Position numbers and translations under genes: made by a program
The notes under the pieces: model-generated
The model's database searches: none
Told to the model about the DNA's origin: nothing
What the model saw: only the letters and a program-made list of their open reading frames with translations
DNA from: Eublepharis macularius
Lineage: Eukaryota; Chordata; Lepidosauria; Squamata; Eublepharidae
Length of the DNA: 64,000 nucleotides
Assembly (NCBI RefSeq): GCF_028583425.1
Contig: NC_072806.1
Location: 30,674,001 to 30,738,000, forward strand
Reading direction: 5' to 3'
Part shown: positions 45,701 through 57,700 of the stretch, piece after piece
Layout of the letters: every line of letters starts with the position of its first letter
Numbering within the stretch: position 1 is the stretch's first letter

Positions 45701-48700
45701 CTGTAAGAGTTCCTCCTCGATCTCCTATGCTTGTATATTTGCAGATAAAGTAAATAGTACAAAGACAGCATAAATCTGTGGTGCTCTCTTGTCCAAAGGA
45801 AACCCGACCCCTGGAACTTTTCACTCTTTCAGAAGCTGTGGCAATATGATCAATATCCCTATTGAGCTAGGGGAGTAGGATATACACTAAGTGCCTAAAA
45901 TATATATCTTCCCCACTTGTATTTCTGTAGTCGCTGTTACGATGGGAGTACTCCAGTGCATGCTGCAGCTTTCTCAGGCAACCAGTCACTTCTCAGTAAG
46001 TTGCTGGATGTGGGTGGAGACTTGCGAACGCATGATGAGAATGGAAAGAACCCAGAGAGCTGGGCAATGTCAGCTGCAAAGGAAATCAGCATCCAGGTAT
46101 GTGATCTTGTAAACTTGTTTGTGGATGAAATTAATGTGCATGATGCAAAAGGACCTAACCATAAGCCTTCGTTTTGCAGAATAGTGGAGGGCACATAGGC
46201 GGAAAATCCTGTGTATGCTTATTTGTGAGTAATTTCCATTGAACTTGCATGTCTGACCTTTGGCTGCACAAGACCATTTCTTTCAACCCCCTTTGCCCAA
46301 AGGCTTTTGTTTGTTTTGCTTATGTTCTTCCAAGAGTATCTTAGGGGCTAGAAACATCCTTTTAAAAAAAAGGCTGAGAATGTTAGGATGCTGAACTCAG
46401 TGCTCGTTACCACTCTCTTTGTTTTAGGTAATGTAGTAGTGGAAGCACAGAATGTGTGTGAACTGCAACCTGTGTGGGAGCTTGCTCTGGTCCTCCAAGA
46501 TTGTTATCCAGGTGCTGAAGCTGGAATGCCAATGTAAATGTGCCTCTTGAAAGTGTCATTTTAGTTGCATGGGAATATGCACACGTATGCATTTTAACAA
46601 GTTTGGTAACATTTCAGAAAATGTCCAAGAACTGTATGTATCCAATTTGTACCCCAAATTGCAATTAATATGAAAGAGGTAGTATGTTTTTTCACTATCA
46701 TTATAACTCTTAGTAAGCTTTATAAAGACTATCTCTGCATTCCATTATTCTTGCCTTGGAGGTGCACTTGTAAACTTGAACCATTCCCTATTCATTCTCA
46801 GTTATTTTGTCCATTTCAGATATTGGAATTTATCCAGCGTTGCACAGCACACATGCAGGGCACTCTGCTGAATTACACATTGCTGCACAAAGTTTGTTCT
46901 CCCCAAGACCTTGTCTACAACCCTTCTAGGTTTGGGGGCATCACACAAGGGTAAGTGGTTTGATTGTAGACAATGGCAGAGAGACACTTTTCTCCCGCCC
47001 ACATAATACCAGAACTTTCATTATTAACAGGGTCTTTTAAGTAGGAGCATCATAGCTCTGTAATTCTTCTGAAATTGATGTGATCATTCTTCCCTATGTG
47101 GGGAAATCATAAATTGTGAGTTTATCGTTATCTCAGACCAAAATCATACCTGCGTTGAAAGAGTGAAAAGTAAATTAACCTTACATTAAGATTTATTTAT
47201 TTATATGCGTTACTTATAATCAACCTTTTAACTCAAGGGGGATTACACAGTGTAAGCATTAAACACACAGAAGAATGCCGTCAAAGCATAGTCAGTTAAA
47301 AACAGGACAATGCCATTAAAACAAACCAAGATATAACAAAATACACACTGAGCAGCTGATAATGATTTTGTTAGACTGATCCTCAGGCCTTAAGCAGACC
47401 ATAAAACATTTAACGATAAAATCTTGGCTAAAAGCCTGAGTAAAAAGGAATGTTTTAGCTAGACACTTAAAAGAAAATAAGGTAGATGCCAGGCAAATCT
47501 CACAGGGAGGGCGTTCCACAGGTGACAACTGCAAAAGCCTTTTCTGTGGTTGTCACCCACCTCACCTCTGAAGGAAGGGGCACAGAGAGCAAGGCCTCAG
47601 AAGAGGCTGGACAATTGGCAGCTTGGACAATATGGGTGGAGATGGTCCTTTGCTAACACTGAGCTATGAACCTTCCCCCATGTAAATGCTTTACGCTGAG
47701 TTGCACAATTGGTCCATGTAGGCCAAGTCTGGCAGCGACTTTCTAGGGTATCAAGCTGCAGAAGGCCTTTTCTCATATCTGCTGCCCCAAGATCATTTTC
47801 ATTGGGATTTGGCCTGTATTTAGCCATCGATAGTGCTGGCGTGCCTTTGGCAGTAAGTGGTCTGGAGGCATCTGGCCCAGTTCTGCCTGCACCTGGTGAA
47901 GCTAAGCAGGTTCTGGGCTTGTCAACTGCCTGTCTAGTGACCACATGTGAACTTCTCTGAGGCCTTCAGTGGATGAGTTGAGGTGGAAGTGGGATAACTG
48001 GATGCATGCAATTCAAGGTCCTGCTGACATATGGACCATGGCAATGGGTTGGCCTCCTGCAGTAGGAACTTAAATGGTGCCTTTTCCTTCTGTTGTCTAT
48101 TGAGAATCTGGTTGCACACATTTGCTTTTATTTTTACTTGGGGAGGGATCAAGTGACATACTTCAAACGCAACAGTTCCTAAATCACATGCCTTTTCTCT
48201 CCGAGATGATGTTGAGTGAGAAGTTTCCTCAAAGCTTTGCCGCTGGAGAGGTCTTTCATGCTTTGCTTTTTTATTTTTGCCCTCCAGAAGATACAATAGC
48301 CCGTTGGGAAGATTTCTGAAAGGCTCAAACACTTCTGAAAAATGTAAACAGTTTGGGCGAACTTTCAGCTTTGGTTTTGGGAAGGTAAGCAGCTGAAATG
48401 CAAAATACTGACATAGTCTCACTTTCCTTCAACAAAAGCAAAGTCAGTATCATAATGCCATTCTGTATCTCCCATGTATAGGGATTGTCAGTTGGCAGCC
48501 CTCAAACAGAATCTTACTGGCAGAAGGCTACCAACTGGCCTCCAGGGTTTGTTCCCAGTACCACTGCTTCTTTCCATTAAGGGACAGCCACAGCAATGGC
48601 ATAACTTTCTAGAAATGGTTGACCTTGGATGGGAAGGAGAGGAGAAGTCTGCAGCATCATTTGGGGCTGCTGGGCAGTCACTTGTGTGCCTCATTTTTCA

Positions 48701-51700
48701 TCTTGTTTACCTGCAATATCTCTGGAGGTTGCGCTCCTGATCAGGGGTCATTTCGTAGAAAAAGAACTGGAGGAACTCATTAGCATATGCCCTTGCCATC
48801 ACCAGAAGTGTGTCATTAGCATAACTGATTTGCATATGCCACACCCTCTGACATCACCTATCCTGGCTTTTTTGGACCCAATCCTGGCCATTCAGGGCCG
48901 AAATTGGGCCCAGAATGGCAAAAAGGGGCTGAAAAGGGGCCCAAAATGGTCAGGATCAGGCCGCTGCTGAGTGGGAGAGTGATCCACCACCCGTAAGACG
49001 CCCAATCTGGGCCGTTTCGGCCCCAATCCAGGCTGAAACAGGCCCAAAATGGCTGAGAGTCAGGTGGGCGGGGCCACCTGACATGTGACCTCTTTGTGGA
49101 ACTGCCGGAACTGTGTTCCCCCTCGAAATGAGCCCTGCTCCTGATACTGTGATCCATCCCTCATTCCCTCCATTTGAAGTTGGATTGATCTCTTGTTGTC
49201 TTTCTCTCTGTTCCCTCTCAGTTTTATCTCAGTGGCAGCAAACAACTGGGCTACTTATCGTCACTCCCGCTCATCACAGATAAAGAACTGTTCCAGGCTG
49301 ATGATGAACGGTCTTTTTCATTTCCTGCTGGGCCGTACATGAATATGACCAAGTGAGCTCTTGTACAAGATGGGTTTGTACTCTTTCATCTTTGGTGCAG
49401 TTTTCTAAACCAAGGGCCTTATTTTCACTTGTAGCCTATACTTGTGCTTTATTCCCTTTCTTGAAGTCTTGAGTTTTATTTATTTACTTATATTTTTATT
49501 TACATTATTTATAGTCTGCCTTTCTCAACAGCAGGGACATAAAGTTATGTAATATGGTATATAAATGCAAATTTGCAAAAATTTGAAAACAAGCAGAAAT
49601 CAAATACAGAGCCGAAACAGAGCACAAGCTACTCTAAACCTGACATATTAAACAACACAGGAACTACTTGGTAGAATCATCATTACAGCAACAAACAGTG
49701 CATGGTAGCATAGTCTACAGTCCCTGTCCTATTACCCATGCATCCGTTTGAAACCACTTCCTAACAGTATAGTCCTCCTATCTATGTAAAAATGCCCTTC
49801 CAAATAAATCAGTTTTGCATAGTTTGGGGAAAGCCAGGTGAGTAGGGGCCCTCCTAACCTCATCAGACAGGCCATTCCATAAGTTGACGGCCACCATCGG
49901 AGAATGTGCATTAACGGGCAGCTGTTGATTTTGCCCATATGCAAGGGTGGCACCTGCAGAAGGTGCTGTTCAGAAAAGTGAAGCTACCATGGTGGAACAT
50001 AGTGAGAGAGATTTGCTAAGCATGTTGGACTGGTGGCCTTACATTAATCGAGACTGCACAGGCAGTCTCTAAACTTCATATTCCTTGGGAAAGCAGGGAG
50101 CGAATCGGTAACACATTTTCCGAGATGGGAAATAAAATGAAAAATCTTACTGATACAGGAAGTGTGTTTAGTAATCTGTTTAAATTTTAAAGTCTAATAT
50201 TAACAATGGAGGCAGGGAGTGGAGAGACAGCAAGCGAAATGCTGATCCTTTTCCCGATCCTTTTGGTGAACGCCACTTATCCTCTGTCCTTTTTAGTTTG
50301 ATGTGGGGTGTGACCCGGGTCACAGTGAAGGAGCTGAATCTGAAACCCCATCGGAACTGTAGCAAGCTGCACCTGGCTGATCTGCTCCTTGCGGAAAAGG
50401 AATTTAGCAGGTATGCACAAATCTCTGGAATAGTTGTCAAGAGCCAGTGCAGTCAGGTGGCTTGAACAGTGGTTCCCAAGTTGTGTGTCTGAAAACACAA
50501 GTGTGCCCTGAGAGAATAGTTTCTGTGTCAAGAGAAATTGCGGGGGGGGGGGGTGCGCCAGATTTTGCAATCCTGTTGCTTCAAGTAAAATCCCAATTTT
50601 TGCTTCCTTCTCTATTTCCTGTTTCCTTATGCCATATTTTTCCCATTAAAAGGTACACATTTTTCAGTGTTTCCTCTGCAATAGTTGCTTGCATATACCA
50701 TAAAAAAGACATAAAAGAATCAGACTACACTGAGAATGAGGTACAACCAAATCCATGACAGTGACAGCAATGGAAATGAAATCATCTCATTGGCTTCTTC
50801 TGATTTACCTGACTGGCTTATGTTGGGCTCCAGGGCAGCTTCCTCTCTGGAGGCTCCCTTAGCTTTTTGACAGCCAGCAAGCTTCACATCCCCTGAGACT
50901 TTGATTGAGGCCAAATCATAGAGAGGGAGGCCAAAAGGCTGACTAGAGAATATGTCCTGAGGGGAATTTTAGGGTCTCTCTTTTTCTGTGATAAACATCT
51001 GTGAAGCTGAAAATATCCTTTCTGTGTAATCTGATTCCCCCCCCTTTTATCCCCTCTGCAGTAAACTCCGCCACCCTCATTTGCTGCTGTTGATGGCTGA
51101 GTGCTTATCCAGTGACTTGGAGAGAACTCGATTAGTGTATGAGAGGGTTAACTTTGGCTCACTCTACAACATCCTTCACGAGAGGGTAATGCCTCCATTT
51201 TGCTTTCTGCAGAGTATTGCCAGCACTTTCTGTGCTTGACCAGATCCCAAATGCCTGGCTTGTTTTGTTTTATTTTTAATTTTGTTGAAATACATTTTCT
51301 TCACAGACAGCTTGCAGCAGTAAAAACAATGCAAGTAATACAGCTGAAATATAACTAGCAGGGGCTCATGAGGAATTGTGGGAGGGAGCTTTGGACATCT
51401 TCCTCCATTCCCCAGATCAGCGGGGGTAGTTCAAGGTATTCTGTTGTTCCAAGCAAGATGCACCCCGTCCCCTCCTGGGCCCAGACCTGTTGCAGCATGG
51501 GCCCAGAAGGAGAGGTCAGTAACCTTACAGCTAAGCTGACTCCTTACGGTGCATCATGCTGCCTCCAGCAGTTGCATGGGTGGGTGGGTTGCAGAAGTGG
51601 CCCTTCTGTCCATCTTGTTCACCTGAGTTTTGAGTAGCAAGTGATGTGGTTCTTCTATTTATATGTTTTCTCATGTTTTTACCATACTTACTTGAAAGAA

Positions 51701-54700
51701 AAAAATCCGGAATATAAAATAACCCGCTCCCCTAAAGACTAAAGGGAAAAAAAGATAACCCTGTCTTTAAGATGACCCTACTGTTTAAAAGCAACCCAGC
51801 GAGCCAACTGGTGGAGGGCGTGTGCTGGTCTCTGGCCCTGTTCCTTCTGGGGGCTGGTTGCTCTTCTGTCTGGCATCATTCCGTCTGGCTGGAGAAAGAA
51901 GTGTGACCCTTCCCACACGTGTGTCTACGTGAATAGCAGACAACCCTATCTTTTCTGCACGCCGAGGCTGATCATGTCAATAGTATTTTGTTGTTTTAAA
52001 ACTGAACTTCTGTTCTTCCTTGAAGGCCAAGCTGGTGGAAAGGCAGGTTAGACATTTTAAAAATAGGAATAATACTTAGTATTTTCATAGCATTTTCAGT
52101 GTTTAGAACAATTCATGGGCATCGTTGTAGCAATCCTTACAACAGACTTTGAGTTAGGCCATTATTTTTATCTCCCCGTATAACAGATGGGGAGACTGAA
52201 GTGGGCAGAGAGAGAGAGAGTGGCCTGCCTAATGGTGCCTAATTTGTTTCTGGCTTGGTGAAGATGTGAACCCATGACAGTCCATATCATTGTCTTTTCT
52301 CATGGCCATTATGCTACACCAGCTCCCTAATTTGAATAAATAAATAAAAGGCCCAGTCCAGCTGAGAAGGGCATGGATTTCTAAGTCATTTTTTTCAGTG
52401 TGTATTCTTATATGTTAGCTCCAAACATCCACACCCAGAGGCAGAGCTACCTGTGCCAAACTTCATTCAGTCCTCCATCCATTTAACTGAGAAGAATGAG
52501 CACCCTCAGTAAGTATCAGCAGGTACTGTAACCCTTTTTTGTTGCCTCCAGCGCTCAGAGTTTCCAGTTGTGCACATCGAAACAATTGTGCGCCTGCTGC
52601 TCCAGGTGACTGAGGCCTTGCGGTACCTGCACCTACACGGTTTCGTTCACCGCACAGTCAGTTCCTATGCAGTGTTGATTGTGACGACTGGAGAAGCCCG
52701 ACTCAGCAACTTGGAGTATATGATTGAAAGGTTCGAGTCCCATAGCTACTGAACCACTAACACACGATGGGATGGGTGTGTTTGGAGGAAAGGCTTGTAT
52801 ATCTCCAGTGTTCTCAGGAAGTGGGTGCAATGTGTCCTTGTGGAAGCTTTGCCAACTCTGCAAATTAGATGTGGCCCTCCTTGTATCTTTTCCTCATGAA
52901 GACTACTGGTGGGGTGGGGGCTAAACTTGATTCTTGTAGCCCCCAGTCATTAAGAGTCAAACCTGCTCTAATCTGCTTATTCATCCCCACTTCCTCATCT
53001 GCACAGACCCATCCTGGATTCCGTTTCTCAGTCACAATGAAGTACGACCCAATGTTGGGAACTAGACTTTATACTGGGAGGGGTGAGGGAGGCCCTTCTG
53101 CTATTGCCAGACATGCTGCTGTTCAGTCACTGTGTGCTTCTCCCTCCTTCCTAACTTCAGCTCCAAAGCTTTTAGCTGAGGTGCAGGATGGCTTCTTCTT
53201 GATCAACTGCCTTTGTCCCTTCAAATGGTGTTTGGGAAATTGTCCATCCCCCTTGAAGTTATGAGGCGTCTCATGAGTCGTTTGGATCTTCTGCCGGGAG
53301 ACACAGGGTCCCTGTTTCCTAGACCAATGTACCACAATGTTCTCGCTGGTCATTGCCCCTAGGGTATTTAGGCAGCTCTTTAGGCTGGCAGTTTCCTCAG
53401 GGATTCATAAGCTGAGGAGCAGCGCCCAGTCTTCTTCTCTCCAGAGTTGGGGACTCTCAAAGGTATATGAATAGCAGAGGGCATATATGGTAAAAAGTCC
53501 TCCATACATCAAGCTCCTTGGCCTTCTCTTTCTGGCAGCAAGGACGGGGGAGAGCACAGCAACCTGACCAGGGTGCCCATTTCTTCTCAGCTGTTCAAGT
53601 GGTGTGCACCAGAAGTAATCCTTGAAAAATCACCTACTGCCAAATCGGACATCTACAGTTTCTGTGCCGTGATCCAGGAAGCACTCACAGGTACAGTTAA
53701 TGAGGCAGAACATTATGAATGAGGTCACATGACACAAGAGCCTTGCAGAAACTAGGCAGGTCTGGATGTAGACAGTATTTGTTTGGGTGACCACCTGGGA
53801 ACCCCTCCATGTATATCGTCTTGATTGACAGAATGTGAGAAAGGTTGGATATAAATATCCACCCTCAGAACGACAGTATTTCCTTTACCTCCTTTACTAT
53901 CTGACTTCCATGACACGTTTGTTAGACACTCTGTAGACATCCCCACAATGCATTTTTCAGTCCTTCTCCAGACATCCCTAGTTTTCATATTTCTCTTCAG
54001 CAAAACCCTAACCCTCCCTCAGTTTAAAATGGGGTTTTGAAATGCTGAATGTAGTTAATAGACAAATACATGATTGCATGTTTTCCCTAATCCATTTGGA
54101 TTGCACAGCAACAATAGTATAGTTATTGTGAATTCTGGCACACTGTCCCTTTATGGACCAGCAGTGCTTCTAGAAGTCCACAGGCAGAATGATGGCTTGC
54201 CCCTATTGTTGACCTTCAACAGCTGGAACTGAGGCATCTGCATCTGAACATGGAGGTTTCATTTTGCTGTTACGGAAAACAGCCAGTCATGTACCTTTTC
54301 TCTTACGAATTTGTCTAGTTCCCTTTTCAAGGCATACAATTTAGAGACCATCACTGTATTTTGAATTCTGTGTGTTAGTTATACATTGGATGAAAAGTGC
54401 TTTTTGTTTCTCCTAAATCTATTGCCCATCAGCTTCACTGGGTAACCCACAAGAAGCAGAATTAGGGGAGAGGGAGAAAATTCTATCTACTCCCTCCCAT
54501 TTCCCAAACATTAATTATGTCATCTCCCCCTTAGTTGTGTTTTCTAAACTGAAAACCCCTGTTAGTCTTTTCTTTTTGGGAAGACCCTGGATCATTTTGA
54601 TTGCCTTTTATTGCACCCTTTCTGCTCTTTGAGATGAAACACTCAAAACTGTACACAGCACTGCTATGGATGCTTAGCATTTATAAATGAGTCTATCCTG

Positions 54701-57700
54701 TTTTCATGGTCTTAGTTCAGTATTTTTTTTAAAGCACACCCTCATGATATGGGCCGTTCCCACATGGCTCACCTGCACCCGAAACGCTGCACAACATGCC
54801 GCAAAAGATCGCGTTGCACAACGTCGCGCAAAACTCGTGAGAGAAAACATGATCCTCCGCATTTTTTGTGGCATGTTGCGCAGCGTTTTGGGTGCAGGTG
54901 AGCCGTGTGGGAACGGCCATGGTCTAGTTTCCATGTTTTCCCTGGCTTTGTGGTGATCCCTCCCAGGCCTGATTTGGTAGAATCTTTGTGGAACGATCAC
55001 AATTAAAGGGCATTTGCAGTGACTATATATGATTCCTCAGGTCTACCTGGAATGTTTTGAACAGAAGTAATAAAATTGTATCTGAGATCACAATAAAAGG
55101 GCAGTACAATAGACCACACCCAGCATTTTCAACTTCCCCACTTTCACAAGGACATATAATTCCAGGTGGGTAGCTTTGTTGGACTACAGACAAAGAGCAT
55201 GATCTGGGTTCAAAAGCACCCTAAAGACGACCTAGATTTCTAACGTATGAGCTTTTGAGATTCAAAGCTCCCTTTGTCTTTAAGGTGCTATTGGACCTGG
55301 ATCTTACTTCACATAAGCATATGTGTTCATGAAATTGGTACTCCACAGTATTTCCCTTGCAAAAATGCAGAGGGTGGGACATTTAATCAGGTCAAAGTTG
55401 GGAATTAGTAGATTGACCAAATAATTAGAGGGAAGAGTTTTATTGTGGTTCCCCAGGTCCCTCAGCCACCACAAGGAAAAGGGGGCTAGAAGGAATCCCT
55501 ACTATCATCTGCACAGTATCAGCCATTCCACTCCTAACATAGCCTATGTTTGTGTCTGATCCTGTTCTGGCATTAGATAGGGAGAAGGCAGGGCCTGCCT
55601 GACCACTTACTAAGCCTTAGGTGATTGCCTAGAGTGCCACATTTTTGATAGGCAGCAAAAAGGTGCCATGTGCCTTTCTCCTGGAGGCAAAAGGGAAGGC
55701 ACTGCCCACCTGTGGCTACAACTGTATCTTATCTTTGGAAGCACAGCCACTGAGATTAAAACAGCTTAGAATGTGTCCAGGATTGCTGGATTTGGGTTAA
55801 AGGGGGAAAGTGCCTGTCTGCATTGTTCTCTGACTTCCATCTAAGCCTTAATGTCTAAATAACCTCTTGTTGGGTTTAAATTTCAGCTAATGTAACATAC
55901 TGAGTCCTAGGTGATAAGTTTTTCTACAATTTTCCTAGCTTCATAACTTGGCAAGTCATTATATAATATAATAATAATAACATTCATTTTATATACTGCC
56001 CTTCAGGAAAACTTAATGCCCACTCAGAGTGGTTTACAAAGTGTGTTGTTATTATTATACTCCCTACAATCATCCTGTGAGGTGGGTGGGGCTGAGAGCT
56101 GTGACTGACCCAAGGTCACCCAACTGGCTTCAAGTGGAGGAGTGGGGAATCAAACTCAGTTCTCCGGACTAGAGTCCTGCTGCTCTTAACCACTAGTTAA
56201 GTTTTTCTACAATTTTCCTAGCTTCTTAACATGGCAAGGAATTAGAGGGGGTGGGTCCAGCTTCAACTGGATCTAGAAGTCTTTGCATTCATTTGCATAA
56301 GCCCTGTAAGCTAAGTAAGTGGCAGGTATAACACTAAATAATACTCTCTAATCCACGAATGAGAAGAAACCCTCACAGTTAGTCCAATGCTTCATTTTTA
56401 CCTCTGCTGTACACTGATTAAACATTTTCATTTGATTTGTACACAAATTTGTGGCCAATAATGTGAACATATTCTCCTGTTGACCATTACGTATATTTGA
56501 AACTATAGAAAATATTACAGTAGCATCTGTGACCTGTGCTCTACCATCCCCACAAAATTGGACCTTGTAGTACTTCACAAAGGGACCTCCACTCCCCAAG
56601 GGGTTATTGCTACAAAGTTAGTAAGGGCCATTTGCCCAAGGGTACCTGTGAGATCCTCTCCTTGCTCCCTTCCTTTCCTTGTAGCCAAGTAGCATTGAAA
56701 TGGGGTTCGGGAATGTGTGTCTTCCAGATACTGTTCCCTGGGAAGGGATCAAAAGTTCGTTAATTAAGGATCACATAATTTCTGGGCAGTCTTTGGAAAC
56801 TGATGCCAGGCTGCCGAAAGTATATTATGATACTGTGAAAATTGGCCTGGAATACAGAAAGAAGGACCGCGCCATAAATCTAGAGGATATTCGCTACATC
56901 CTGCAGAATGATTTAAAGGTAAACCAAAATATTTAAATTCCCCTTTAGTCCCCTTGTAAATATTCTTTTAGTCTGCATTGGCAAGTAAAAACCTTCCTTT
57001 GGACCATTGTGGGATAGGGGGGAACATTTGTGAACTGGATGAGGAATTAAGTCTTTGCCTCTAGAAGGAACCTTCATTGCAACACGATAGACACTGGTAT
57101 GTGTGGCTGGCTGGCTAGAAAAACACTTTGTGTGCCAGTGTCTTTTATTTATTGTTGCAGCATACCCAAGGTATATGAAAGCCATTCACGTAGTCCCTAT
57201 GCTAAGAAGTCAAAAGCCTTGTTCTTCCACATGAAATTCCCCATGAGTATAGACATGTGCATAGTCATAACAGAATCTGCTCACCTTTTACAGATTCTAT
57301 GAAACTCAGTTTTTAAAAGAAAAATGGTCTTCGTGTTTTTCAGCAGGGATGAAATAAGGTGCACTGCATTTGTTAAAGTGTGAAATGGGGGGATCTTCCT
57401 GTGGTATAGTGAGTCAGTCAAGGTGACATTTCTTCCAGTAAGAGTGTAGAGCAGTTCCACAATGTGGTACCAGTGGGTATCGTGGTGCCCATCAAACTTT
57501 TCAGAAGTGGTTGGGGCCATAGTAGGGATTATTACTGGTTGCCCTCATTAAAATGAAGGAGTTTTCCATTGGAGGATCAGGAGAACTGGTAAGCCCCTGG
57601 GCTTTCCTTAGTGTGTGGTTCCATTTCTCCTTCAGGCTTTCCTTCCCAGGAGATACGAGCAGAGAGGTATTCCATTCAGCTCTGCCTCCAGTGGCAGCCA

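Larger units (their letters stand above)
41541..45930. other. TEX14 intron after coding exon 2
   Basis: 4.4 kb with the L1-type insertion (42505-44027) and a short palindromic repeat (45331-45398). The remainder shows no recognisable feature. Confidence 0.7.
53691..56727. other. TEX14 intron after coding exon 10
   Basis: 3.0 kb with a 5S-derived SINE, a CR1 remnant, a MITE, a foldback repeat and a SINE. The parts between (55310-55910, 56240-56727) show nothing recognised. Confidence 0.7.
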
